Shown piece after piece: positions 55,708 through 64,000 of a stretch of DNA of 64,000 bases. The notes below the pieces were generated by a model. The model did not search any database. It saw only the letters and a program-made list of their open reading frames with translations, and had not been told where the DNA came from. Made by a program: the position numbers and the translations under genes. The stretch's first letter is position 1. Every line of letters starts with the position of its first letter. The DNA is taken from NCBI RefSeq assembly GCF_900603025.1, contig NZ_LR026975.1, positions 1,054,001-1,118,000 of the forward strand, written 5' to 3'. Source of the stretch: Mycolicibacterium hassiacum DSM 44199 (GTDB lineage Bacteria > Actinomycetota > Actinomycetes > Mycobacteriales > Mycobacteriaceae).

Positions 55708-55818
55708 GCAATCTGCAACTCCGCAAGACAAGTGCGGGTTGTGATTCGCATCGATGAGACGTTGCGGCGGTGATTGTCGCAGCTTTCTCGCAGGCAGATG
55801 GGGATCCCACGCATTCTC

Positions 55819-55851
55819 TTGAGTTCTCTTAGGGCGAATGTATGATTCGCC
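55819..55851 (+). promoter_or_regulatory. Promoter and operator of the ALDH-mce transcript
   Basis: TTGAGT (55819-55824), 16-base spacer, TATGAT (55841-55846). A perfect inverted repeat GGCGAAT/ATTCGCC (55833-55851, 5-base centre) covers the -10. The ATG at 55946 is about 95 bases downstream. Confidence 0.6.
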
Positions 55852-55945
55852 GGTGATGAGAATGAAGTTTCCATCACACTAGCTGCACCGGGCACATCGA
55901 CTGGCGCGGACCGACGTGGGGTGTCGCGGCGCACTGAGGAGGACG

Positions 55946-57442
55946 ATGCAGGAGACGACGAACGCCGCGGCGGGCGGCACCGCCACCGATTCCGCGGGCG
56001 GCGCCGACCGGCGGCTGTTGATCGACGGGAAGCTCATCGAGACGGCGCGGACGTATCCGTCACTGAACCCGGCGACCGGGCAGGTGCTCGGTTACGCGCC
56101 GGACGCCACGGAGCAGGACGCGCGGGCCGCGGTAGCCGCCGCGCGACGGGCGTTCGACGAGACGACGTGGTCGACGGACAGGGAGTTCAGGATCCGCTGC
56201 CTCGAGCAGTTCCACCGGGCGCTGCTGGACCATCGCGACGAGCTGGCGAAGCTGACCATCGCCGAGGTCGGGGCCACCGAGGCGCTGTGTCAGGGAGCGC
56301 AGCTCGATCAGCCGATCGACATCGTGCGCTACTACGCCGATCTGCTCAAGACGTATCCGCTGACCGAGGATCTGGGCAACATCGAGAGCCGCGGCATGCA
56401 GCACCACCGCTGGGTGGAGAAGGAAGCCGCCGGCGTGGTGGCCGCGATCATCGCGTACAACTACCCGAATCAGCTCGCGCTGGCCAAACTCGGCCCGGCG
56501 CTGGCCGCCGGCTGCACCGTCGTGCTCAAGGCCGCCCCGGACACCCCGCTGATCACGCTCGCGCTGGGTGAGTTGATCGCCGAACACACCGACATCCCGC
56601 CGGGGGTGGTCAACGTGCTCAGCGGTGCGGCCCCGGAGGTTGGCGAGGTGCTGACCCGCAGCCCGGATGTCGACATGGTGACGTTCACCGGGTCGACGGC
56701 GACCGGGCGGCGCATCATGGCGGCCGCGAGCGAGACCGTCAAGCGGGTCTTCCTCGAACTCGGCGGCAAGTCGGCCGCGATCGTGCTCGACGACGCCGAC
56801 TTCAACACCGCCGCGTTGTTCACCGCGTTCTCGATGGTCACCCACGCCGGGCAGGGGTGTGCGCTGACCTCGCGACTGCTGGTGCCGCGCAGCCGCCACG
56901 ACGAGATCGTCGAGCTGGTCAAGAACAACTTCGGTCTGGTCCGGTACGGCGATCCCGCCGACCCGTCGACCTACATGGGGCCGCTGATCAGCGAGCGGCA
57001 GCGGGACAAGGTCGACGGCATGGTCAAACGCGCGGTCGAGGCGGGCGCGACGCTGGTCACCGGGGGAGAGAAGGTCGATCCGGGCTTCTTCTACACGCCC
57101 ACGCTGTTGACCGACGTGGACCCCGACAGCGAGATCGCCCAGGAGGAGGTGTTCGGCCCGGTGCTCGTCGTCATCGCCTACGACGATGACGACGACGCGG
57201 TGCGTATCGCCAACAACTCCATCTACGGCCTGTCGGGTGCGGTGTTCGGCAGCGAGCAGCGGGCACTCGCCGTCGCGCGCCGGATCCGAACCGGGACCTT
57301 CTCGATCAACGGCGGCAACTACTTCAGCCCGGACAGCCCGTTCGGTGGCTACAAGCAGTCCGGCATCGGCCGCGAGATGGGCAAGGCGGGACTCGAGGAG
57401 TTCCTGGAAACCAAGACGTTCGCGACGGTGGTGAACGCATGA
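55946..57442 (+). CDS. Aldehyde dehydrogenase family protein
   Basis: 498 residues from ATG 55946 (GAGGAGGAC upstream). Cys305 in HAGQGCA, Glu271 in ELGGKSA, FTGST. Same superfamily as the enzyme at 21937 but N-terminally extended by a Gly/Ala-rich stretch (about residues 5-22). First gene of the plus-strand transcript leading to the CoA transferase and the second mce operon; ATGA overlap with the next gene. Confidence 0.92.
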   Translation: MQETTNAAAGGTATDSAGGADRRLLIDGKLIETARTYPSLNPATGQVLGYAPDATEQDARAAVAAARRAFDETTWSTDREFRIRCLEQFHRALLDHRDELAKLTIAEVGATEALCQGAQLDQPIDIVRYYADLLKTYPLTEDLGNIESRGMQHHRWVEKEAAGVVAAIIAYNYPNQLALAKLGPALAAGCTVVLKAAPDTPLITLALGELIAEHTDIPPGVVNVLSGAAPEVGEVLTRSPDVDMVTFTGSTATGRRIMAAASETVKRVFLELGGKSAAIVLDDADFNTAALFTAFSMVTHAGQGCALTSRLLVPRSRHDEIVELVKNNFGLVRYGDPADPSTYMGPLISERQRDKVDGMVKRAVEAGATLVTGGEKVDPGFFYTPTLLTDVDPDSEIAQEEVFGPVLVVIAYDDDDDAVRIANNSIYGLSGAVFGSEQRALAVARRIRTGTFSINGGNYFSPDSPFGGYKQSGIGREMGKAGLEEFLETKTFATVVNA

Positions 57443-58647
57443 GCGCGCCGCTGGAAGGCATCCGAGTTCTCGAAGTCGCCATGTACGGCTTCGTGCCGTC
57501 GGCCGGCGCGGTGCTGCGCGAGTGGGGCGCCGACGTGATCAAGGTCGAGCACGCGGTCACCGGCGACCCGCAACGCGGCCTGCGCCAGACCGGGCTGCTG
57601 CGGGTCGAGGGCGATCCGAACCCGAACATCGAGCACGCCAACCGCGGCAAGCGCAGCATCGGTCTCGACATCGGCCTGCCCGAGGGGCGCGAGATTCTGC
57701 TGGAGCTGGCAAAGCGTTCCGACGTCTTTCTCACCAGCTTCCTGCCCGGCCACCGGAAGCGGTTCGGCATCGACGTCGACGACATCCGGGCGGTCAACCC
57801 GCAGATCATCTACGCCCGCGGTAGTGCCCTGGGTCCACGCGGCGCGGAGGCGGGCAAGGGCGGCTACGACATGACCGCGTTCTGGTGCCGCGCCGGAACG
57901 GCGGCGACCATCACTCCGCCCGGCACCCCGGGGATGGTGGGCCCGCCCGGGCCGGCGTACGGCGACACCATCTCCGGCACCAACCTCGCCGGCGGGATCG
58001 CCGCCGCCCTGCTCAAACGGGAACGCACCGGCGAACCGTCGGTGGTCGACGTGTCGCTGCTGGGCAGCGGGCTGTGGTCGCTGGGCCACACCGTGGCGTT
58101 GACCAACCACCTCGGACAGCGGATGGAGGCCTTCCCCCCGGGCGTGCACGGATCCCCGATCAACCCGCTCGTTGGGCTGTACCCGACCGCCGACGACCGC
58201 TACATCTCGTTCGTGATGATGCAACCCACCAAGTTCTGGGCCGACGTCTGCCGGCACATGGATCTGGAGGAGTACATTGACGATCCGCGATTCGCCACCG
58301 CCGAGGCGATCGCGGAGAACACCGAGCTGGCCACCGAGATCCTCAAGGAGGCGATGAGCAAGCGGACGCTGGCCGAGTGGACCGAGCGGTTTCAGACCCT
58401 GGCCGGTCCGTGGGCGCCGGTGCAGGACACCCTGCAGGCGGCGCAGGACCCGCAGATCCGGGCCAACGAGTACATCGTGCAGGCGGGTGAACTCGAATTG
58501 GTCGCGAACCCGGTGCAGTTCGATGTCAAGGCTCCCGAAACGGGTCCGGCGCCCGGTTTTGCGGAGCAAACTGACGAAATATTGCTGGAACTCGGCTTGG
58601 ATTGGGATCGCATCATCGAGCTGAAAACCGCCGGCGCCGTTACCTGA
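57439..58647 (+). CDS. Class III CoA transferase (CaiB/BaiF)
   Basis: 402 residues. Family features: RVLEVAMYGFVPSAGAVLREWGADVIKVE at the start region (residues 8-36), NRGKRSIGLD, and the likely catalytic Asp in AYGDTISG near residue 175. It would activate an acid made by the ALDH to its CoA ester by transfer. Translationally coupled to the ALDH gene. Different subgroup from the transferase at 30433. Confidence 0.9.
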   Translation: MSAPLEGIRVLEVAMYGFVPSAGAVLREWGADVIKVEHAVTGDPQRGLRQTGLLRVEGDPNPNIEHANRGKRSIGLDIGLPEGREILLELAKRSDVFLTSFLPGHRKRFGIDVDDIRAVNPQIIYARGSALGPRGAEAGKGGYDMTAFWCRAGTAATITPPGTPGMVGPPGPAYGDTISGTNLAGGIAAALLKRERTGEPSVVDVSLLGSGLWSLGHTVALTNHLGQRMEAFPPGVHGSPINPLVGLYPTADDRYISFVMMQPTKFWADVCRHMDLEEYIDDPRFATAEAIAENTELATEILKEAMSKRTLAEWTERFQTLAGPWAPVQDTLQAAQDPQIRANEYIVQAGELELVANPVQFDVKAPETGPAPGFAEQTDEILLELGLDWDRIIELKTAGAVT

Positions 58648-58675
58648 AATCGCAGAGGTCGTCCAGAGAGGTCGT

Positions 58676-58927
58676 ATGCCTTACGTCGCTTCGATCGGCA
58701 CCCGCCTGTCGTGTTGGGGACCGCCCAACGCGCGGATGAGCGGTATCGACGAGCACGTGACGACTCTCGCGGTCCGCGGCAGCGGCGCGGCCGAGCGCGT
58801 CGAGATGCTCGGTCGTGAGTTACCGCCGACCGAGGCCAGCAACGCCGCCGAGCCGTCGGCCCGGCTCGGTCGGCCGACAGCGGTCGCAGCTGTGACGATC
58901 CCGGAAGGAGCCCGACGTGGCGGTTAA
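58676..58927 (+). pseudogene. Possible remnant of a thiolase/HMG-CoA-synthase-like gene
   Basis: 83-codon frame with a proper ribosome binding site (AGAGAGG) 28 bases after the CoA transferase, running 11 bases into yrbEA. The start MPYVASIGTRLSCWG and the pattern DEHVTTLAV...AAERVEMLGRELP recall, from memory, the N-terminus of mycobacterial thiolase-like CoA enzymes. It lacks everything beyond the first ~80 residues. Most likely a decayed gene left at the head of the mce operon; it could also be a real small gene. Confidence 0.4.
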
Positions 58928-59726
58928 GGGGCCGGAGCGATGGTCGGTGGGGCTGCCGCCGATCCGCAATCTGTCGGGACCGATGCAGGCCGTCGGCGGC
59001 TTCTTCGCGATGTCGGCCGATGCGGTGCGGTTCGTGTTCCGGCGGCCGTTTCAGTGGCGCGAGCTGCTGGAGCAGTGCTGGTTCATCGCCCGGGTGGCGT
59101 TGGCGCCGACGCTGCTGGTGGCGATCCCGTTCACGGTGCTGATCAGCTTCACCCTCAACATCCTGCTGCGGGAGTTGGGGGCCGCCGACCTGTCCGGGGC
59201 CGGGGCGGCATTCGGCGCGGTGACCCAGGTGGGCCCGATGGTCACGGTGCTGATCGTGGCGGGTGCCGGGGCGACGGCGATCTGCGCCGATCTGGGGTCG
59301 CGCACCATCCGCGAGGAGATCGACGCGATGGAGGTGCTGGGTATCAACCCGGTGCAGCGCCTGGTGACACCGCGGATGCTGGCATCGGCGGTGGTGGCGC
59401 TGCTGCTCAACAGCCTGGTGGTGATCATCGGGATCGTCGGCGGCTACACGTTCTCGGTGTTCATCCAGGACGTGAACCCGGGGGCGTTCGCCGCCGGCAT
59501 CACGTTGTTGACCGGGGTGCCCGAGGTCATCATCTCCTGCGTCAAGGCCACGTTGTTCGGCCTGATCGCCGGGCTGGTCGCCTGCTACCGCGGGTTGATC
59601 ATCACCGGGGGCGGCGCCAAGGCGGTCGGTAATGCGGTCAATGAGACGGTGGTGTACGCGTTCATGGCGTTGTTCGTCATCAACGTGGTGGTCACCGCCA
59701 TCGGTATCCGGATGACGGCGGGTTAG
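58917..59726 (+). CDS. YrbEA-type Mce permease
   Basis: 269 residues from GTG 58917 (GGAAGGAG upstream). MlaE/YrbE permease with about five to six membrane helices and the conserved EEIDAMEVLGINPVQRLVTPR cytoplasmic loop, the likely contact with an Mkl-type ATPase (which is not in the window). First of the paired permeases of the second Mce system. Confidence 0.93.
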   Translation: MAVKGPERWSVGLPPIRNLSGPMQAVGGFFAMSADAVRFVFRRPFQWRELLEQCWFIARVALAPTLLVAIPFTVLISFTLNILLRELGAADLSGAGAAFGAVTQVGPMVTVLIVAGAGATAICADLGSRTIREEIDAMEVLGINPVQRLVTPRMLASAVVALLLNSLVVIIGIVGGYTFSVFIQDVNPGAFAAGITLLTGVPEVIISCVKATLFGLIAGLVACYRGLIITGGGAKAVGNAVNETVVYAFMALFVINVVVTAIGIRMTAG

Positions 59727-59735
59727 GCGGTCGGG

Positions 59736-60593
59736 ATGGGCACGCTCACGATTCTGCGGTCGACATACCCGCGCTTCACCCGCACCGTACGCCGGCCCGT
59801 CGACGCGCTGGGCACCATCGGCGACCACATGCTCTTCTACCTGCGGGCGCTCGGCGGTGTGCCGCACGCGGCGCTGCACTTCCGCACCGAGATCATCCGG
59901 TTGGTCGCCGAGATCTCCATGGGCGCGGGCACGCTCGCGATGATCGGCGGCACCGTGGTCATCGTCGGGTTCCTGACCCTGGCGGCGGGCGGCACGCTCG
60001 CGGTGCAGGGTTATTCCTCGCTGGGCGATATCGGCATCGAAGCGCTGACCGGGTTCCTGGCCGCGTTCATCAACGTGCGCATCTCCGCGCCGGTGGTCGC
60101 CGGGATCGGGCTGGCGGCCACGTTCGGTGCCGGGGTGACCGCGCAGCTGGGTGCCATGCGGATCAACGAGGAGATCGACGCCCTGGAGTCCATGGCGATC
60201 CGGCCGGTGGAGTACCTGGTCTCCACCAGGATCGTCGCGGGCATGCTGGCGATCACGCCGCTGTACTCGATCGCGGTGATCCTGTCGTTCGTGGCAAGCC
60301 AATTCACCACCGTGGTGTTGTTCGGCCAGTCCGGAGGCCTGTACCACCACTATTTCGACACCTTCCTCAACCCGATCGATCTGCTGTGGTCGTTCCTGCA
60401 GGCGATATTGATGGCGATCACGATCCTGCTGATCCACACCTATTTCGGCTACTTCGCCAGCGGTGGTCCGTCGGGGGTGGGCACGGCTGTGGGGAATGCG
60501 GTGCGCACCAGCCTGGTCGTCGTGGTGTCGGTGACGCTGCTGGTGTCGCTGTCCATCTACGGTTCCAACGGCAACTTCAACCTGTCCGGATAG
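59736..60593 (+). CDS. YrbEB-type Mce permease
   Basis: 285 residues from ATG 59736. Second MlaE/YrbE permease, with loop EEIDALESMAIRPVEYLVSTR and about six membrane helices. Follows yrbEA by nine bases and precedes mceA by thirteen. Together the two form the inner-membrane channel of the second Mce importer. Confidence 0.93.
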   Translation: MGTLTILRSTYPRFTRTVRRPVDALGTIGDHMLFYLRALGGVPHAALHFRTEIIRLVAEISMGAGTLAMIGGTVVIVGFLTLAAGGTLAVQGYSSLGDIGIEALTGFLAAFINVRISAPVVAGIGLAATFGAGVTAQLGAMRINEEIDALESMAIRPVEYLVSTRIVAGMLAITPLYSIAVILSFVASQFTTVVLFGQSGGLYHHYFDTFLNPIDLLWSFLQAILMAITILLIHTYFGYFASGGPSGVGTAVGNAVRTSLVVVVSVTLLVSLSIYGSNGNFNLSG

Positions 60594-60606
60594 GGCCGCA
60601 ACGACT

Positions 60607-61803
60607 ATGAAAAGCAGTGTGATACGCCCGCTGACGGGTCTGGCGATGGTCGTCTCCATCGCGGCGATCATCGCGCTGGCGATCAGCCTGTTCCGCGGCA
60701 GTTGGGCCGACACCGTGCCGGTCACCGTGATCGCCGACCGCGCCGGGCTGGTGATGAACCCCGACGCGAAGGTCAAGATGCGTGGGGTCCAGGTCGGCCG
60801 GGTGTCCTCGATCGAACCGCGGCCCGACGGCACCGCCGCGCTGCATCTCGCGGTGGATCGCTCTGCGCTGAACCTGATTCCGGACAACGTCACGGTCGAT
60901 ATCACCTCCTCGACGGTGTTCGGAGCGAAGTTCGTGCAGTTGGTCCCGCCGCCGACCCCGTCGTCCGGACGGCTGCGCCCCGGTCAGGAGATCCCGGCCC
61001 AGCACGTCATGGTCGAGGTGAACACGGTCTTCCAGAAGCTGGTGAACGTGCTGGACAAGATCGATCCCGCACAACTCAACGAGACGCTGGGCGCGATCGC
61101 CACCGCGTTCAACGGCCGTGGTGACCAGATCGGGCAGACCCTGGTGGACCTCAACGCGGTGCTGGCCGAACTCGAACCCAGTCTGCCGAACCTGGCGCAC
61201 GACATCGAGACGTCGGTGCCGATGCTGACCGCCTACGGCGACGCCGCGCCGGATCTGGTCGACACCGTCCGGCACTCGACGCAGATCGGCAACTCGATCG
61301 TCGACCAGCAGCGCAACCTCGATCGATTCCTGGTCAGCACAATCGGGTTGGCCGACGCGGGTAACGACGTGATCGGCGGCAACACCGACGCGCTGGCCGA
61401 GGTCATCCACCTGCTGGTGCCGACGTCACGGTTGCTCTACCTGTATCGCCAATCCCTCTGGTGCGGCATCGGGGGGCTGGTGCCGTTCGCGAAGGCGCCA
61501 CCGCTGTACTCGGGCGTGGTCGTGAGCGCCGGTCTGACCCTGGGCGTCGAGCGGTACCGCTATCCGCGGGACCTGCCCAAGGTCGCCGCCTCCAGCGGCG
61601 GCGCGGACTACTGCGACGAGCTGGGGTTGCCGGAACTGCCGCCAGAGTTCGTTCCGCCGCTGATCGTCGGCGACGTCGGTGCGAACCCGGCCCAGTACGG
61701 AAACGCCGGGATTCTGCTGAACTCCGACGCGCTGAAGAACTGGTTGTTCGGACCGCTCGACGGCCCGCCGCGCAACACCGCACAGATCGGAATGCCGGGA
61801 TGA
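60607..61803 (+). CDS. MCE family protein, MceA type (second mce operon)
   Basis: 398 residues. N-terminal anchor about 10-30, MCE domain with RAGLVMNPDAKV and MRGVQVGRV, helical region, and the ending PPRNTAQIGMPG. Clearly paralogous to the gene at 1249. ATG at 60607; four-base overlap with mceB. Confidence 0.93.
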   Translation: MKSSVIRPLTGLAMVVSIAAIIALAISLFRGSWADTVPVTVIADRAGLVMNPDAKVKMRGVQVGRVSSIEPRPDGTAALHLAVDRSALNLIPDNVTVDITSSTVFGAKFVQLVPPPTPSSGRLRPGQEIPAQHVMVEVNTVFQKLVNVLDKIDPAQLNETLGAIATAFNGRGDQIGQTLVDLNAVLAELEPSLPNLAHDIETSVPMLTAYGDAAPDLVDTVRHSTQIGNSIVDQQRNLDRFLVSTIGLADAGNDVIGGNTDALAEVIHLLVPTSRLLYLYRQSLWCGIGGLVPFAKAPPLYSGVVVSAGLTLGVERYRYPRDLPKVAASSGGADYCDELGLPELPPEFVPPLIVGDVGANPAQYGNAGILLNSDALKNWLFGPLDGPPRNTAQIGMPG

Positions 61804-62828
61804 CACGATCAACAGCGACGCTGATCAAGTTCTCGATCTTCGGTGTCGTCATGGCGCTGTTGACGGCGTTCCTGTTCGTCGTCTTCAGCGAGTCGAGAAC
61901 CGGTGCGACATATGAGTATTCGGCGATCTTCGAGAACGCCTCACGGCTCAAGGAGGGCGATACGGTCCGGATCGCCGGCATCCGGGTCGGCACCGTGCGC
62001 AAGGTCGCGCTGCAGCCAGACCGCAAGGTACTGGTGAAGTTCGACGCCGACCGCAGCACCAGGCTGACCGCCGGCACCGAGGCGGTGATCCGCTACCTGA
62101 ACCTGGTGGGCGACCGCTACCTCGAACTGGTCGACTCGCCGGACGAGGCGAACGAGCTCCTGCCGCCGGGGGCGGTTATCCCCGAGTCGCGCACCACCCC
62201 GGCGCTGGATCTCGATCTGCTGCTCGGTGGGCTCAAACCGGTGCTGCAGGGACTCAATCCGCAGGACGTCAACGCGCTCACCGGCTCGCTGGTGCAGATC
62301 CTGCAGGGGCAGGGCGGAACTCTGGAGTCGCTGTTCGCCAAGTCGTCGTCGTTCACCAACGCGCTGGCCGACAACAATCAGGTGATCGAGCAGCTGATCG
62401 GTGAGCTACGCGATGTGCTCGACACGCTGGCCGAGGACGGTGAGGAACTGACCGGTGCGGTCGACCGGCTCGAGCGGCTGGTCGCCGGGCTGGCCGAGGA
62501 TCGCGATCCGATCGGTACCGCGATCGAGGCACTGGACAACGGCACCTCTTCGTTGGCGGACCTGCTCGGTCGGGGACGGCAGCCGCTGGCCGGCACGATC
62601 GACGGGCTGCACCGGGTGGCGCCACTGGTCAACAACGATCTGGAGCGGCTGGACGCGACCATTCAGCGGCTGCCGGAGATCTACCGCAAGCTGGCACGGG
62701 TGGGTGCCTATGGCGCCTTCTTCCCCTACTACATCTGCGGGGTGACGATCCGGGCCAGCGATCTCGAGGGCCGGACCGTGGTCTTCCCCTGGATCAAACA
62801 GGAAACGGGAAGGTGCGTGGACGAGTAG
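61800..62828 (+). CDS. MCE family protein, MceB type (second mce operon)
   Basis: 342 residues, against 341 in the first operon. Anchor at about 8-30, VRIAGIRVGTV, YLNLVGDRYLEL, LDLDLLLGGLKPV, and the C-terminal FFPYYICGV. ATG at 61800 overlaps the mceA stop (ATGA). It ends directly against the mceC start (TAGATG). Confidence 0.93.
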   Translation: MTRSTATLIKFSIFGVVMALLTAFLFVVFSESRTGATYEYSAIFENASRLKEGDTVRIAGIRVGTVRKVALQPDRKVLVKFDADRSTRLTAGTEAVIRYLNLVGDRYLELVDSPDEANELLPPGAVIPESRTTPALDLDLLLGGLKPVLQGLNPQDVNALTGSLVQILQGQGGTLESLFAKSSSFTNALADNNQVIEQLIGELRDVLDTLAEDGEELTGAVDRLERLVAGLAEDRDPIGTAIEALDNGTSSLADLLGRGRQPLAGTIDGLHRVAPLVNNDLERLDATIQRLPEIYRKLARVGAYGAFFPYYICGVTIRASDLEGRTVVFPWIKQETGRCVDE

Positions 62829-63932
62829 ATGCTGAAATACCGCGGCGCCCATTTGATGCGGGCCGGATTCATGGGTGTCACGCTCATCGTGCTCGTCATC
62901 GCCATCGGGCTGCAGCCGGAGCGGCTGTACCAGTGGGCCTCGTCGCTGCGTTATCAGGCGCTGTTCACCGAGGCGGGTGGGCTCGCGCCCGGTAACGACG
63001 TGACCATATCCGGGATCAAGGTCGGGTCGGTATCGTCGATCTCCCTGGTCAACGGCGACGCGCTGGTCGAGTTCACCATCGACGGCCGATATCCGCTGGG
63101 TTCGGAGACCACCGCCCACATCCGCACCGGAACCCTGCTCGGCCAGCGGGAGTTGGCGCTGGAGTCAGCCGGATCCGGCACGCTAGACCGCAGCAAGCCG
63201 ATTCCGACGACGCGGACGACCTCGCCGTACTCCCTGGTCGATGCGCTCGGTGAGCTGACCACCAACACCGAAGGCACTGACACCGAATCGCTGAACCGGT
63301 CGCTGGACACCCTGGCCGAGACGTTGGATCAGATCGCACCGCAACTGGGACCGACGTTCGACGGGGTGTCGCGGTTGTCGCGGGCGCTGAACAGCCGCAA
63401 CGAGACACTGGCGGAGCTGTTGCGCACCGCGGGCGAGGTCACCCAGATCTTCGCCGAGCGCAGCCAGCAGGTGAACACGCTGATCCTCAACGCCAACGAC
63501 CTGATCGCGGTGCTCAACGAACGCCGCGAGGCGATCACCAGCCTGCTGCGAGCGACCACCGCGGTGTCGCAGGAGTTGTCGGCCTTGGTGGCCGACAACG
63601 AGCAGGAACTCGCCCCGGCGCTCGAGCATCTCAACGAGGTCACCGCGATGCTGGAGAAGAACCGCGACAACCTCGCGAAGATGCTGCCCGGCGCGGCCAA
63701 GTACTACCTGACGCAGGGCGAGATCGTGTCCAACGGTGCCTACTACAACGCGCTGATTCCGAACCTGGTCTTCGGTCAGATCCTGCAGCCGTTCCTGGAC
63801 TACGCCTTCGGATTCCGGCGAGGGATCGATGCCGGGCAGCCGCCCGACAACGTCGGACCCCGTGCCGAAATACCGTTCCCCGTCAACGCTCTTCCGCAAC
63901 CAGGAGATCTTCCCGATGACGGCAACCCGTAG
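62829..63932 (+). CDS. MCE family protein, MceC type (second mce operon)
   Basis: 367 residues, same length as the gene at 3464. Anchor at about 10-30, DVTISGIKVGSV, LGSETTAHIRTGTLLGQR, coiled region, and tail YAFGFRRGIDAGQPPDN. Its last 17 bases overlap the mceD start. Confidence 0.93.
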   Translation: MLKYRGAHLMRAGFMGVTLIVLVIAIGLQPERLYQWASSLRYQALFTEAGGLAPGNDVTISGIKVGSVSSISLVNGDALVEFTIDGRYPLGSETTAHIRTGTLLGQRELALESAGSGTLDRSKPIPTTRTTSPYSLVDALGELTTNTEGTDTESLNRSLDTLAETLDQIAPQLGPTFDGVSRLSRALNSRNETLAELLRTAGEVTQIFAERSQQVNTLILNANDLIAVLNERREAITSLLRATTAVSQELSALVADNEQELAPALEHLNEVTAMLEKNRDNLAKMLPGAAKYYLTQGEIVSNGAYYNALIPNLVFGQILQPFLDYAFGFRRGIDAGQPPDNVGPRAEIPFPVNALPQPGDLPDDGNP

Positions 63933-64000
63933 GCGACTCGCGGTGGGCACCGCGATCGCGCTGATCATCGTCATGATCGGGGCGGCGGTGCTGCTGGTGC
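63916..64000 (+). CDS. MceD-type protein, cut by the window end
   Basis: Only 28 codons from ATG 63916 are visible: a short basic start (TATRRR) and a hydrophobic helix, as expected for the membrane anchor of MceD. Assigned by position after mceC; the MCE domain is beyond the window. Confidence 0.75.
   Translation, partial: MTATRRRLAVGTAIALIIVMIGAAVLLV

Larger units (their letters stand above)
55624..55945. other. Divergent control region of the second cluster
   Basis: 322 bases between the SDR and ALDH genes. It holds an imperfect repeat GAGAACCGTACTCTC (55693-55707) about 70 bases before the SDR start, and the plus-strand promoter/operator at 55819-55851. GC is lower than in flanking genes, as usual for promoters. 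None of the seven-copy motif is present, so the second cluster has a different regulator. Confidence 0.55.

Overview
The window looks like chromosome from a Mycobacterium/Mycolicibacterium-type actinomycete. GC is very high, GTG and ATGA-coupled starts are common, there are two mce lipid-import operons, five cytochrome P450s, mycofactocin-type short-chain dehydrogenases, and a yraN-comM-dprA block. No rRNA, tRNA or CRISPR array was seen.

Layout. 1-830: 3' part of an IS256-family element. 860-9369: a six-gene mce operon (mceA-F) plus a secreted protein, with no yrbE permease genes inside the window. 9422-27187: a large oxidative catabolic region holding four P450s, aldehyde and short-chain dehydrogenases, a luciferase-like oxidoreductase, a MoxR/NorQ ATPase with a VWA partner, a periplasmic-binding-type protein with no signal peptide, and an AveC-like membrane protein. 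It surrounds a reverse-strand regulator with two TetR domains in one chain, the rare architecture known from Mce3R. 27301-32438: tandem repeats, then HAD phosphatase, fused E1 dehydrogenase, class III CoA transferase and thioesterase. 32419-39197: a reverse-strand iron(III)-type ABC operon ending in an adenylation-carrier-acyltransferase fusion, with an IdeR-like box upstream, and a divergent haem-binding protein. 39268-46086: DUF899 protein, yraN, comM, dprA, a gene broken by a stop codon, a peroxiredoxin-like/TetR divergent pair, and a siderophore-interacting protein. 46650-50442: an IS21-family element abutting a truncated IS1634-family transposase. 50504-52322: amidase and a small secreted protein. 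52371-64000: a second lipid cluster, with P450, ferredoxin and two SDRs on the minus strand and, divergently, aldehyde dehydrogenase, CoA transferase, yrbEA, yrbEB and mceA-D (mceD cut by the window edge).

The strongest new signal is a 16-bp motif close to GAACAAATRTTWGGTY. It occurs seven times: upstream of the first mceA (twice), upstream of the double-TetR gene itself, and upstream of four promoters in the catabolic region. Several copies lie on recognisable -35/-10 elements. I infer one local regulon that couples Mce import to P450-based oxidation of a lipid or terpenoid-like substrate. The substrate cannot be read from the sequence. The second cluster repeats the same logic (Mce importer plus P450, SDR, ALDH and CoA transferase) but with different operator sequences.
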